Origin: Streptococcus toyakuensis
GTDB taxonomy: Bacteria; Bacillota; Bacilli; Lactobacillales; Streptococcaceae
Assembly: GCF_024346585.1 (NCBI RefSeq)
Contig: NZ_AP024523.1
Coordinates: 1,063,001 to 1,127,000, forward strand
Reading direction: 5' to 3'
Length of the DNA stretch: 64,000 nucleotides
Below the pieces are notes generated by a model, which was not told the DNA's origin, made no database searches, and saw only the letters and a list, made by a program, of their open reading frames with translations. Position 1 is the first letter of the stretch. The number at the start of each line of letters is the position of its first letter. The translations under genes were made by a program, and so were the position numbers. Positions 36,604 to 46,700 of this stretch are shown here, in pieces.

Positions 36604-37680
36604 CTATTTTAATTCAAATTTCAATTCAGCTGTTGGACGAACCAAGCCACGTTCGTGCAAAGTTTCAGCAATCTGAACTGAGTTCCAAGCAGCACCTTTG
36701 AGCAGGTTATCAGAAACAACCCACATGTGGATTCCTTTTTCTGCATCCAAGTCTTTACGGATACGACCAACAAAGGTATCACGAGAACCCACTGCATTAA
36801 TGGCTTGAGGATAAATTTGATGAGCCACATCATCTTCAAGAACAGCACCTGGGAAGGCTGCGATAGCTGCTTTCACTTCTTCGATTGGAGCCACTTCTTT
36901 TGTTTCGATGTAAACTGACTCAGAGTGAGCTGACAAGACTGGAATACGCACACATGTTGCAGATACTGCAATGCTGTCATCTTCCATAATTTTCTTAGTT
37001 TCCTTAGTCATCTTCATCTCTTCGTAAGTGTAATCATTGTCAGTGAAGACATCAATTTGTGGAAGAGCATTGAAAGCGATAGGATAGTGTTTCTTGTCAC
37101 CACCTGAAGGCAAGATTTCGGCATGCAAATCACGTGGGTTTACACCATCATTCAAGACTTCACGAAGTTCACGTTGTGTCTCAAGAATTGCTCCCATACC
37201 AGCACCTGAAACTGCTTGGTAAGTTGAAACAATGATACGGTCCAAGCCCCATTTCTGGCGAACTGGCTCAAGAGCTACCATCATTTGGATTGTTGAACAG
37301 TTAGGGCAGGCAATAATCCCGTGGTGGGCATCAAGTGCATGAGCATTGACCTCTGGAACAACCAAAGGAACATCTGGATTTTGACGGAAGTAAGATGTAT
37401 TATCTACTACTACCGCGCCAGCTTTTACTGCGTATGGTGCATACTTAGCTGATGTAGAACCACCTGCTGAAAAGAGAGCAATGTCAATTCCTTCAAAAGC
37501 TGTTTCAGTCGTTCCTTCAATCGTAATATCTTGATCTTTAAATTTCAAAGTCTTGCCTGCTGAACGTGCAGAAGCAAGGTAACGAATTTTATCGATTGGA
37601 AGTGTTGATTCTTCCAACATTTTTATCATCTGAGCTCCGACAGCACCTGTCGCGCCGACTACAGCAACTGTATATCCCAT
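36604..37680 (-). CDS. asd: Aspartate-semialdehyde dehydrogenase
   Basis: 358 residues. N-terminal NADP fold (VVGATGAVG, 6-14), catalytic cysteine in CPNCST near 128, and substrate arginine and histidine in the C-terminal part. Makes aspartate semialdehyde for lysine, threonine and methionine, and for the carboxyspermidine dehydrogenase encoded at 1.2-2.4 kb. Controlled by a terminator-containing leader of the asd RNA type. Confidence 0.96.
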   Translation of the reverse strand: MGYTVAVVGATGAVGAQMIKMLEESTLPIDKIRYLASARSAGKTLKFKDQDITIEGTTETAFEGIDIALFSAGGSTSAKYAPYAVKAGAVVVDNTSYFRQNPDVPLVVPEVNAHALDAHHGIIACPNCSTIQMMVALEPVRQKWGLDRIIVSTYQAVSGAGMGAILETQRELREVLNDGVNPRDLHAEILPSGGDKKHYPIAFNALPQIDVFTDNDYTYEEMKMTKETKKIMEDDSIAVSATCVRIPVLSAHSESVYIETKEVAPIEEVKAAIAAFPGAVLEDDVAHQIYPQAINAVGSRDTFVGRIRKDLDAEKGIHMWVVSDNLLKGAAWNSVQIAETLHERGLVRPTAELKFELK

Positions 37681-37780
37681 AAATAACCTCTTTCGGAATT
37701 TTCTAAAAATTTCTATAATAGAAGTATTATACTACTTTTTCCATGAATTGCAAAGCTTTTTCATCATTTTTTGGAAAATA

Positions 37781-37921
37781 AAAATCCCCAGTCGCTAAAC
37801 TAGGGACTAAGAGGCATCTTCATGTGATGAGCAGGTTCACACAACTCATCAAGGTCCGCTCCTGCGTTATGACCTCCTTATGCTCAATAGTAGTCCGAAG
37901 ACTACCTATCGACTCATCGCA
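37781..37921 (-). ncRNA. asd-type leader RNA with terminator
   Basis: About 140 nt upstream of asd, ending in CCCTAGT / ACTGGGG and a U run (37781-37805). Position, size and context match the asd RNA motif described in lactic acid bacteria, known as SR914400 in S. pyogenes. Several internal stems are visible (for example TAGTAGTC with GACTACCT at 37888-37909). It probably attenuates asd expression; the signal is not known. Confidence 0.7.
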
Positions 37922-37927
37922 TCTACT

Positions 37928-37956
37928 ATTCTACTAAAGAGAATGACTTTTGTCAA
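37928..37956 (-). promoter_or_regulatory. Promoter of the asd leader
   Basis: Minus strand: consensus -35 TTGACA (37951-37956), 17-bp spacer, -10 TAGAAT (37928-37933). Predicted start near 37921. Confidence 0.8.
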
Positions 37957-38043
37957 CAGACGAAACTTTTTAGTTTCATTTACACAGCTGAATAGAAATA
38001 TCTTTGAAACATTTGATGCATACATAACAAATACATAACAAAA

Positions 38044-38062
38044 ACCCTTGTAAATCAAGGGC
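38044..38062 (-). terminator. Terminator of tRNA-Thr
   Basis: CCCTTG / CAAGGG stem with U run on the minus strand, 17 bases after the tRNA 3' end. Confidence 0.75.
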
Positions 38063-38078
38063 TTTTCTGTCTATTTTA

Positions 38079-38151
38079 TGCTAATTGCCGGGATTGAACC
38101 GGCGACCTCATCCTTACCATGGATGCGCTCTGCCAACTGAGCTAAATCAGC
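38079..38151 (-). tRNA. tRNA-Thr (anticodon GGU)
   Basis: 73 nt cloverleaf on the minus strand: acceptor GCTGATT / AATTAGC, D arm GCTC/GAGC, anticodon stem CATCC/GGATG with loop ATGGTAA (anticodon GGT), T stem GCCGG/CCGGC, discriminator A. The 3' CCA is not encoded. The IS copy 2 starts 78 bases upstream of its 5' end. Confidence 0.93.
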
Positions 38152-38260
38152 TTACCTCAAAAGTATACTATAGTTAGAAAAGCTTGTCAAGTTTCCTTAG
38201 ATATTTTCCATAAGAAAAAGCCAGGTAATTGTACTGACCCCAAAAAGTTAGACAATTAAT

Positions 38261-39025
38261 TTATCCAAAGGATTTAGTTCTGTATTGCACAGGGCTAAGT
38301 CCTTTTAGTTTTACCTTAATTCGTTTATTGTTGTAGTAATCAATATAGTCTACAATGGCTTGTTCCAATTGCTTAAGCGACTGAAATGACTTCTCATAAC
38401 CATAAAACATCTCCGATTTCAGAATGCCAAAGAAAGATTCCATCATGCCGTTGTCTGGGCTGTTACCTTTACGTGACATGGATGCTTGAATTCCCTTACC
38501 CTCTAGAAACTGATGATAAGAATCGTGTTGATATTGCCAGCCTTGGTCACTATGGAGAATCGTATTCTCGTAGCGCTTCTCTGTGAATGCTTGTTCCAAC
38601 ATTGTTTTTACTTGTTCTAAGTTGGGTGAAGTTGAAAGATTATAGGCGATAATTTCGCTATTAAAGCCATCTAAAACTGGTGATAAGTAAAGCTTTTGAG
38701 CGCTTGCTGGAATGGCAAATTCTGTCACGTCCGTATAACACTTTTCCATTGGTTTAGCTGCTTCAAATTGGCGTTGAATAAGGTTGTCTGCTTTCTTGCC
38801 AACATCTCCTTTATGAGAAGAATACTTGCGTTTCTTGCGGATTCTAGCTTGTAAATTGAGCACTTTCATCAAGCGTTGAACTCTTTTATGATTGACCACA
38901 TAACCACGATTTCTTAATTCTAAATGGATTCGACGATATCCGTAATTTCCTTTTTGTTCGGTAAAAATAGCTTGAATTTCAGCTTTAAGCTTTTGATCCT
39001 TATCTGGTTTGTCTAGCTGTTTCAA
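38261..39025 (-). CDS. IS3-family transposase OrfB (DDE), copy 2
   Basis: Same 254 residues as copy 1: DDE core with D in CYTDVTEF, D in HSDQGWQY and E in MMESFFG. The frame continues upstream into the orfA overlap and is made by frameshifting as OrfAB. No disabling mutation seen, so the copy may be active. Confidence 0.92.
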   Translation of the reverse strand: MKQLDKPDKDQKLKAEIQAIFTEQKGNYGYRRIHLELRNRGYVVNHKRVQRLMKVLNLQARIRKKRKYSSHKGDVGKKADNLIQRQFEAAKPMEKCYTDVTEFAIPASAQKLYLSPVLDGFNSEIIAYNLSTSPNLEQVKTMLEQAFTEKRYENTILHSDQGWQYQHDSYHQFLEGKGIQASMSRKGNSPDNGMMESFFGILKSEMFYGYEKSFQSLKQLEQAIVDYIDYYNNKRIKVKLKGLSPVQYRTKSFG

Positions 39026-39093
39026 ATGATAGTAGTAGGTCGAACGAGCGAGTTTAATGGTTTTTAGAAGAATATCTAACGAAAAATCAGTGA

Positions 39094-39609
39094 TTAATTC
39101 TTGAACAATTTCTGTCTTTCTTCTTTCTCTTTTTCCTCCTTCAAGCGGAGTTCTCTCAACTTTTTTAGGACAGCATTCTCCGCTCTCAGATACTCGTTTT
39201 CTGCTTGAAGTCGTTCTAACTCTGTCATCTCTTCGGGTTTCTTCTTTGGTTTACGTCCCATTTTAGATGGTCTCCCTTTTGTTTTCTCAACAATAGTATA
39301 CCCGTTTTTCTTGTATTGTGCCATCCAATTTGGAAGCATACCACGATTTGGGAGAGCATATTCGAGAGAAACTCTATCTTGAGACCAGTTTTCATGTAGA
39401 ACTTTATCAATCATTTCTTGTTTTAATTCAGGAGAATAGTAACGATTTTTTTCTTTTTTGACGAACTCTATTCCATAACGATCAATCAATTTAATCATGT
39501 ACCTAATATTAGAATTGTTTATCCCAAATTTATTTGAAAGCTTCTCCAAGCTATAGCCTTGTTTTCTAAGTTCATAGATCTGAACTTTATCATCATAAGT
39601 TAATTTCAT
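39094..39609 (-). CDS. IS3-family OrfA (HTH), copy 2
   Basis: 171 residues from the same ATG as copy 1 ([17 protein letters not shown]); the longer open frame upstream only crosses the IS end. Differs from copy 1 at [21 protein letters not shown] and a few synonymous bases in one segment. HTH and leucine-zipper regions intact. Confidence 0.9.
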   Translation of the reverse strand: MKLTYDDKVQIYELRKQGYSLEKLSNKFGINNSNIRYMIKLIDRYGIEFVKKEKNRYYSPELKQEMIDKVLHENWSQDRVSLEYALPNRGMLPNWMAQYKKNGYTIVEKTKGRPSKMGRKPKKKPEEMTELERLQAENEYLRAENAVLKKLRELRLKEEKEKEERQKLFKN

Positions 39610-39690
39610 AATAAAAACACCCCAAAAGTTAGATTTTTTCTGTCTAACTTTTGGGGTGCAGTTCATAATAGCTACCTAGCTTTTCTGGTT

Positions 39691-40200
39691 CTATTTAGTT
39701 AAATCGATTCGACGACCAATTTTACCAATGATAATTGCACCAATAATTAATGAGGCAAATTCACCGATTCCTGTTGTGAACCAAGTAAGGAAAAATGGTA
39801 ATTGCGCTACGATATTCAACTCGGCAGCGATAGTAAACATGGAAATTGAAAAGAGGATTGAGAAGAAGAAATGATCTTTTCGAATCAATCCGTTAAAAAG
39901 ATAATCCTTGCTGTATTTTGCAAAAAGCCAAACACCTAGACTGAGGAATACTAAGGTTGATCCACCACCAACAAAGACATCTAGCAGTCCGAAGCTAAAG
40001 AAATTAGCAATCATACAACCGATAGTAACTCCGATGATATACTTAGGATTGTAAAAAGCCATAAAGTTCATCATTTCTGAAATGCGAAACTGATAAGCAC
40101 CATAGCTAATAGCATTTAAGGGTGGTGTGACAGTTAAAACGACATAGATAGCAGCAACAATTGCAATATCTGCAACATCACGAATAGTTAATTTTTTCAT
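39691..40200 (-). CDS. queT: Queuosine precursor ECF transporter S component
   Basis: 169 residues from the ATG directly after the preQ1-II riboswitch; a longer frame upstream merely runs through the riboswitch. About five or six membrane segments, QueT (COG4708) family. Imports a queuosine precursor with the shared ECF module. The preceding riboswitch senses preQ1, which supports the assignment. Confidence 0.92.
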   Translation of the reverse strand: MKKLTIRDVADIAIVAAIYVVLTVTPPLNAISYGAYQFRISEMMNFMAFYNPKYIIGVTIGCMIANFFSFGLLDVFVGGGSTLVFLSLGVWLFAKYSKDYLFNGLIRKDHFFFSILFSISMFTIAAELNIVAQLPFFLTWFTTGIGEFASLIIGAIIIGKIGRRIDLTK

Positions 40201-40205
40201 CTTTT

Positions 40206-40261
40206 CTCCTTTGGCGGTTGCCCGCGTGTAATATGCTTGGTGAAAGAAGCTAAGCACCAAG
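40206..40261 (-). promoter_or_regulatory. preQ1-II riboswitch
   Basis: The minus strand carries CTTGGTG...CACCAAG, CATATTACACGCGG and AACCGCCAAAGGAG, the known streptococcal preQ1-II (COG4708) aptamer that sequesters its own GGAG on ligand binding. The variable position reads GCGGGCAACCGC rather than the pneumococcal GCGGATAACCGC. Controls queT translation. Confidence 0.95.
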
Positions 40262-40322
40262 GGTTGATTCAATCAACCTTACTAGTATAGCACAATAACT
40301 TGCTTTATGCTATACTAAAAGT

Positions 40323-40754
40323 ATGAAAAAATGCATTCAAAGTCTCTTCGAGCATGAGCTCTTAGCCTATCTCCTTTTTGGAATAGCAACTACTCTTGTC
40401 TCCATTCTATCCAGATTAGTCATTTATCAACTAACACACAAAGAACTTCTCGCTACTGGACTAGCAAATATTATCGGTATCCTCTTTGCCTTTATCACAA
40501 ATGATACAATCGTGTTTAAGCAAGCTAGACAGAATTGGTCAATCCGTTTAGTAAAATTTACTATAGCACGTCTTTCTACTTTTCTGTTAGACTTGTTTTT
40601 AACTTTTCTCTTTGTAAGCCAATTTCCTAATATTATCGGACAATTTGTAAATGATAATATTGACAAAGTTAATAGTATTGAAACAGTTATTTCACAATTC
40701 TTAATAATTATCCTCAATTACATTTTTAGTAAGGTATTTATTTTTAAAAAATAA
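40323..40754 (+). CDS. GtrA family membrane protein
   Basis: 143 residues with four predicted membrane helices (for example LLAYLLFGIATTLVSIL and NIIGILFAFITNDTI). GtrA-like proteins help move or flip lipid-linked sugars for surface polysaccharide. No glycosyltransferase gene is adjacent. Divergent from queT. Confidence 0.82.
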   Translation: MKKCIQSLFEHELLAYLLFGIATTLVSILSRLVIYQLTHKELLATGLANIIGILFAFITNDTIVFKQARQNWSIRLVKFTIARLSTFLLDLFLTFLFVSQFPNIIGQFVNDNIDKVNSIETVISQFLIIILNYIFSKVFIFKK

Positions 40755-40838
40755 GAAAAAATTTAAGCATATACCTTGCAAGAGCTTCTTAATTAATATA
40801 TAATTAAGAGTAAAAATTTTTTGAAAGGGAAAATGAAA

Positions 40839-41219
40839 ATGTTAAAAGATCTTAAAGCATTTTTGCTTCGTGGTAATGTTGTTGACCTTGCTGTCGGTGT
40901 GATCATTGCCTCTGCTTTTGGTGCAATCGTTACATCACTTGTTAACGATATCATCACTCCACTTATTTTGAATCCAGCCTTGGAAGCTGCGAAAGTACAA
41001 AACATCGCTGATCTTGCTTGGAATGGTGTTACATATGGTAAATTCTTGAGTGCTGTTATCAACTTCCTAGTTATCGGTACTGTTCTCTTCTTCGTTATTA
41101 AAGGTATTGAAAAAGCTCAAAGCCTTACTAAGAAAGAAGAAGCTGCTGAGGAAGCTCCAGCTGGTCCAACTGAGTTGGAAGTCCTTCAAGAAATAAAAGC
41201 ACTTTTGGAGAAAAAATAA
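40839..41219 (+). CDS. mscL: Large-conductance mechanosensitive channel
   Basis: 126 residues from the second ATG, which is nine bases from GAAAGGG; the ATG at 40833 is too close. Two membrane helices (VDLAVGVIIASAFG and VINFLVIGTVLFF) and a charged C-terminal helix. Releases solutes under osmotic downshift. Length normal for MscL. Confidence 0.95.
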   Translation: MLKDLKAFLLRGNVVDLAVGVIIASAFGAIVTSLVNDIITPLILNPALEAAKVQNIADLAWNGVTYGKFLSAVINFLVIGTVLFFVIKGIEKAQSLTKKEEAAEEAPAGPTELEVLQEIKALLEKK

Positions 41220-41225
41220 TCGATT

Positions 41226-41257
41226 AAAAGGATCTAGCACAAAGCTAAATCCTTTTT
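41226..41257. terminator. Terminator between mscL and hemH
   Basis: AAAAGGAT..TAGC / GCTA.ATCCTTTT stem with a T run on the plus strand; also serves the convergent hemH. Confidence 0.8.
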
Positions 41258-41260
41258 TCT

Positions 41261-42355
41261 TTACTCTTTGGGTAACTTGCCTGCTTTTTCTAACATTTTC
41301 TTGATAAGATAAGGCATCTTGACATTCTCCCGACCTTTTTTCTCAATCAATTTTTTCACAAATTCTGGCATTTGTAAATCTTCAGATTCAGCCAAAATGT
41401 TTTTCGTCTCGTCTGAAGGGACTAACTCATCAAAGGTCTCTTCTTCTGGGAGTAATTCCTTAAACTCTTGATCTTCATTGGCTCTGACTGTATTGACCAA
41501 GGCATCAATCAAGCGAGAATCCGTATTGGGCATTGGTGGACGATGGTAGTTTACCCCAAATTCCTGACACAAGTCATAACATTCCACATCATTGTCAAAC
41601 AAGACTTCAATGTGCTCACTGATAAAGCTGATTGGTACAAAAATATAATGGTCTGGATGTTCTGTCTGTTCTCTGAGGTACTCTAATACATCTGGCTTAA
41701 TCCAAGGAATACCGATATCACTCTCACTCTGCCAAGTATTGGTATATTGCTCGGAACTCAAACCCAGTTTTTCAGCAACTAACTTGCTATTTTCAAAAAT
41801 TTGGTCGATATAAGGATCACCAAAATCCAAGGCAAAAATAGGCACACTATGGGCAGAAAAGATGATTTTAAAGCTATCCTGCTTTACTTCATATTTTAAA
41901 ATCTTAGCAATTTCATCAGCCCAATAGTTTAAGAGCGCTTCTTCTTGATACCAATCCTTAATAACCAAAAATTGAATTTGTTTGCTTTCTAAAAATTTCT
42001 CGTATCCCATGACAGAGTAAAAAGAATAATGGGGCTCCAAAATCAAGCAAATACACTGCTCAATGCCGTCTGCTTCCATCTGACCGATCACATCTGGAAT
42101 AAAGGGACTGGAAAACTTGTTGGCAAAATAAACACTATACTCATTCCCCAGCCTAGCTTCTACCAAGGCAACCTCTTCACGGGTAATTTTTTGCAGAGGC
42201 GTACCTCCAATACGTACATAATTATCATAGAGTGTTTGAATCTCGTGGTCTTGAGGTCTCACTCCACGACGAATATTTGTGAAAAAATCAGCCACACCTT
42301 CAAAGGTAATCTCTTCTGGCGAACCGAAAGTCATCATTAAAATTGCTTTTTTCAT
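41261..42355 (-). CDS. hemH: Ferrochelatase
   Basis: 364 residues. MTFGSPEE at the start, the metal-site histidine in FSAHSVP near 177 and a C-terminal glutamate region fit HemH. A C-terminal extension of about 50 residues (to [11 protein letters not shown]) is Lys-rich. Inserts iron into a porphyrin. No other haem biosynthesis gene is nearby, as usual for streptococci, so it may use imported porphyrin or act in iron recovery. Confidence 0.88.
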   Translation of the reverse strand: MKKAILMMTFGSPEEITFEGVADFFTNIRRGVRPQDHEIQTLYDNYVRIGGTPLQKITREEVALVEARLGNEYSVYFANKFSSPFIPDVIGQMEADGIEQCICLILEPHYSFYSVMGYEKFLESKQIQFLVIKDWYQEEALLNYWADEIAKILKYEVKQDSFKIIFSAHSVPIFALDFGDPYIDQIFENSKLVAEKLGLSSEQYTNTWQSESDIGIPWIKPDVLEYLREQTEHPDHYIFVPISFISEHIEVLFDNDVECYDLCQEFGVNYHRPPMPNTDSRLIDALVNTVRANEDQEFKELLPEEETFDELVPSDETKNILAESEDLQMPEFVKKLIEKKGRENVKMPYLIKKMLEKAGKLPKE

Positions 42356-42508
42356 AATTGCTTCCTTGTGATGTTTTTATCAAGTTTATTTTATCATTAA
42401 TTCGTTGATAAGTAAACGCTAACACAAAGAATTTCCCTAACTTCTGTCTTTTGTTTTTCTTTTCTTTATATGATACAATGGAAAAAATGAATTCAAAAGG
42501 AGTTTTTT

Positions 42509-43732
42509 ATGACTTACCCCAATCTCTTGGACCGCTTCTTGACCTACGTTAAGGTCAACACGCGCTCTGATGAACACTCTACTACTACTCCAAGTACACA
42601 GAGTCAGGTTGACTTCGCAACCAATGTTCTTATCCCTGAAATGAAACGTGTTGGATTACAAAATGTTTATTATCTACCAAATGGTTTTGCAATTGGAACC
42701 TTGCCAGCCAATGATCCATCTTTAACACGTAAGATTGGCTTCATCTCCCACATGGATACTGCTGATTTTAATGCCGAAGGAGTCAAGCCACAGGTAATTG
42801 AAAACTACGATGGTGGTGTGATTGAACTTGGAAATTCTGGTTTCAAACTCGATCCAGCTGACTTTAAGAGTCTAGAGAAATATCCAGGACAAACGCTCAT
42901 CACAACCGATGGAACAACCTTACTAGGTGCTGATGACAAGTCAGGGATTGCTGAAATTATGACTGCTATTGAATATCTGACTGCCCATCCTGAAATCAAG
43001 CACTGTGAGATTCGTGTTGGTTTTGGTCCAGATGAAGAAATCGGTGTTGGTGCCAATAAATTTGATGCAGAAGATTTCGATGTAGATTTTGCCTATACTG
43101 TAGATGGCGGACCTCTCGGAGAACTTCAGTACGAGACCTTCTCAGCCGCTGGTGCTGAATTGCATTTCCAAGGACGCAATGTCCACCCTGGTACTGCCAA
43201 AGGGCAGATGGTCAATGCCCTTCAGCTAGCAATTGATTTTCATAATCAACTTCCAGAGAATGACCGACCCGAGTTAACAGAAGGTTACCAAGGCTTCTAC
43301 CACCTAATGGATGTGATAGGTAGTGTCGAAGAGGCGCGTGCAAGCTACATCATTCGTGATTTTGAAAAAGATGCCTTTGAAGCTCGTAAAGCAGCAATGC
43401 AGTCTATCGCTGATAAGATGAATCAAGAACTTGGTAGCGACCGTGTCACCCTAAACTTGACAGACCAGTACTACAATATGAAAGAAGTCATTGAGAAAGA
43501 TATGACTCCAATTACCATTGCCAAAGCCGTTATGGAAGATTTGGGTATTACTCCTATTATCGAACCAATTCGTGGAGGGACAGACGGCTCTAAGATTTCC
43601 TTTATGGGAATCCCAACTCCTAATATCTTTGCGGGAGGAGAAAATATGCATGGACGTTTTGAATACGTCAGCCTTCAGACTATGGAACGTGCAGTTGATA
43701 CCATCATTGGTATCGTAGCTTATGAAGACTAA
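42509..43732 (+). CDS. pepT: Peptidase T (tripeptide aminopeptidase)
   Basis: 407 residues, M20 metallopeptidase. Zinc ligands in SHMDTADF near 77, GADDKSG near 138 and the EE in GPDEEIG near 173, with the dimerisation domain in the middle. Cleaves the N-terminal residue of tripeptides in the cytoplasm. AAGGAG precedes the ATG. Confidence 0.95.
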   Translation: MTYPNLLDRFLTYVKVNTRSDEHSTTTPSTQSQVDFATNVLIPEMKRVGLQNVYYLPNGFAIGTLPANDPSLTRKIGFISHMDTADFNAEGVKPQVIENYDGGVIELGNSGFKLDPADFKSLEKYPGQTLITTDGTTLLGADDKSGIAEIMTAIEYLTAHPEIKHCEIRVGFGPDEEIGVGANKFDAEDFDVDFAYTVDGGPLGELQYETFSAAGAELHFQGRNVHPGTAKGQMVNALQLAIDFHNQLPENDRPELTEGYQGFYHLMDVIGSVEEARASYIIRDFEKDAFEARKAAMQSIADKMNQELGSDRVTLNLTDQYYNMKEVIEKDMTPITIAKAVMEDLGITPIIEPIRGGTDGSKISFMGIPTPNIFAGGENMHGRFEYVSLQTMERAVDTIIGIVAYED

Positions 43733-43767
43733 AAAGACGAGGTAGCTTAGCTACTTCGCCTTTCTTT

Positions 43768-46700
43768 TTATTCTGCTGGTTTTTCTTGATTTCCAGTACT
43801 TGTTGTAGATTCTGTTGTTTCCTTTTCTGAAGCTGGTTCAGCAGGTTTAGAATCTGTTGTATTGCTTGGTTTGTTTTCGTCCCTTGCAGTTTCACTGTTA
43901 GATTCTGCAGCCACTGATGTTTCAGTTTCGGAACTTGTGTTCTCACCATTTGACTCGGCATTTGTCGCTGGAGTTGCTTCTTCACTTGAGCTTGATTTTG
44001 ACTTGATTTCTTGATTCAAGACTAGAATAGCTTTTGTCAATTCAAGTAAAGCAGCTTTATCTTTACTCTTAGCAGAAAGTTGATCTAGTAAAGCATCTAC
44101 CTTATCAAAGTCCGCATCAGAACCCTTGTTGTTTTCTAAATAAGAGTGAAGCGACATGAGAATATCGTAGAGTTTTTGATAGAGTACTAGTGTCTGAGGG
44201 TCTTGCTCAGCATTTTCCTTTTCTTGTTGAAGGGCGCTAGCGATACGAGTCAAGACATCTTTTACCTGACTGTTTACTTCATCCAAGTCCGCATCAGCCT
44301 TGTTTGTGGCAGCTTTGAGATTTTCTACTTCTTCTGCCAAGGATTGTCTGATTCCTTCTTCTTGGATTTGTTCTAAGAGTTGATTTGCCTTGCTCAAGAG
44401 GCTTTCTACTTCTTCCTTGCTAACATGATTGACATGTTCTTCAGGCATAAAGTCTCCGTACAATTCTTTCAAGAAGCCATAAATAGCTGTCTTGGCAGTT
44501 TGGTTATCAACTTTTTCAGTATCTAGAACTGTCTGAGTCGATTTAGCAGTAGTTGGTTGAGCTTTCAAAGCTTCTTCCACTTCTTGTTTTGCCTGATAGA
44601 TGCTTGGGAATAGTCTGTTCAATTCTGCTGCCTTAAGGAAAGATTGAGATTGATACAAGGTCCAAGTCAACTGAGCTACTTTGTTCCGAAGTTCATCATT
44701 TAAACGACCGTCATTTACGTGTTCGTAGAAATACTTGATGTATTCCACTGTTGTAACACCTGTTCGGTCATTAAAGTCTTGAAGAGCTTGAAGTTGTGAT
44801 TCAACCGCTGCTAAACCAGCCTCATCTTTTGCCAATTTAGCTTCTTGAAGTCGAACAAGAAGGTCTTTCTTAGGAAGTCCATAAGAGTCTGTATCCAGTG
44901 TATTGATTTTATCAATCAAGGCTTGGTATTTCTTATCTAGAGCGCTTGTTTCAGTAGATTTGACACTTTCATCAATATGGATATATTGCTTATCAAAGAG
45001 ATCAAGGGTTGCAAGATAACCTGCTGTAGAGTTAGTTGCCAGTTTCTTCATGTTTTCAGTAAACTGACCTAAAGCTAACTCAATCTGTCTTTGTTCGATA
45101 GGCTTGTCTTTGTAGATACTTCTGCTATCAGCTAGAAGTTGATCCACTTTTTCCAAGACTGCCTTCTCATCAAAAGCTCCAGGTTGATAATTGGATTGTA
45201 GGGCCGGAATCTTGTTTTTCAAAGCCACTTCATATCCCTTAGTTTGAACCTTGATGTAGTGATTGTGGTCGCCATGAGGAATCACAAAACTACCATTTTC
45301 TACCTGTAAACTATAAGGAGACACACCATCTCGCAAAGCAGTCGTGTAAAGTTCATTTAGGAAATCAAGTTCTGGATTGCCAGTTTGTAGTGGAAGACGC
45401 ACATGTTCCTTACGAACAGCATATGGGTGGATATGAGTTGGATCGTAGGCTTGGTCTGGATTTCCAAAGACAAAGAAGCCGTTTGAAATTCTAATCGCTT
45501 CAAGTGGAACCCCATAGGTCTTAGAAATGTAAGCAATTTTTTCTTCATCGCTAGCATCTCTTGAGAAAGACTCTACTGTTTTAGCAAGAGGTTTTACAGG
45601 CTCTGCATCATGATGGGTTTTCAAATGGTCTTGTGCACCCTTAATTTGCTCTGCTGTCAAATCTTTCTTGAAGAAATAATGATTGTGATCGCCGTGACTC
45701 ATGACAAAACCTTGCTCATCCTCACTGATGACACGATTAGCATCAAAACCATGATCATGCTCTTCATCATGATGGTGTCCATGATGATCTTCATCGTGAT
45801 CGTCATCATGAGCTGGATTTGGTGTTGCTGTATTTGCCCCTTTCAAGTGGTCTTGCGCTGCCTTGATTTGATCAGCAGTCAAATCCTTCTTGAAGAAGTA
45901 ATGGTTATGATCACCATGACTCATAATAAAGCCTTGATCATCCTCACTTATGACACGATTAGCATCAAAACCGTGATCATGGTCTTCACCATGATGGTGA
46001 TCGTGATTATCTTTATCGTGTTCATCATCATGAGCTGGATTTGGTGTTGCTGTATTTGCCCCTTTCAAGTGGTCTTGTGCGGCCTTGATTTGATCAGCAG
46101 TCAAATCCTTCTTGAAGAAGTAATGATTGTGGTCACCATGACTCATGATAAATCCTGATTCATCTTCCGCAATAATACGATTGGCATCAAAGCCGTGTCC
46201 ACCTTCTTCATGTTCCTCATGTGAAACACCAGGATTGACTGGAAGAGATGGCGAAGGTGTTGTTAGGCCATTGTTTGGAAGAGTCGGTTGACCAATTTGG
46301 TTCGCCTTAGGAATGTAATGGAAATGATCGCCATGTCTTACAATATAAGCTGTAGCAGTTTCTTCGACAATATCTTTAGGATTAAAGATATAACCATCAG
46401 ATGTTGAAGGAATTTCCTTATTTAACGTTGAAGAAGCATTATTCAATATAGATGGATTACTTGGAAGACTTCCTAGACTAGACGCTACTTCATGAGGTTT
46501 TTCATTTGTAGAGACCGTAGAACCAGTTCCACCGATAGGCACCATTCTAGCAATCTTTTCTTCTAAAGCAGAGAGTTTGCTGTAAGGAATAAAATGATAA
46601 TGGTCGCCATGCGGAATCGCAACTCCATTAGGTGTACGACTGATAATCTTAGCAGGGTCAAAGACTAAGCCATCTGATTCACTGTAACGTTTGTCGCTAG

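Larger units (their letters stand above)
38230..39665 (-). mobile_element. IS3-family insertion sequence (IS150-like), copy 2
   Basis: 1436 bp, same ends as copy 1, with a 4-bp target duplication TAAT (38226-38229 and 39666-39669). Inserted between tRNA-Thr and queT. Nearly identical to copy 1 except for a clustered patch in orfA at about 39380-39480. Confidence 0.93.

Noticed and set aside
39610..39666. Longer OrfA in IS copy 2
   Set aside because: The extra 19 codons cross the IS terminal repeat; copy 1 and the ribosome site support the shorter protein.
40201..40272. 24-residue N-terminal extension of QueT
   Set aside because: The extension would be translated from the preQ1-II riboswitch, whose GGAG serves the ATG at 40200.
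45610..46158. 182-codon plus-strand ORF inside phtE
   Set aside because: It is the antisense of the His-rich tandem repeats, where codon bias keeps the opposite frame open; no ribosome site and a repetitive sequence.
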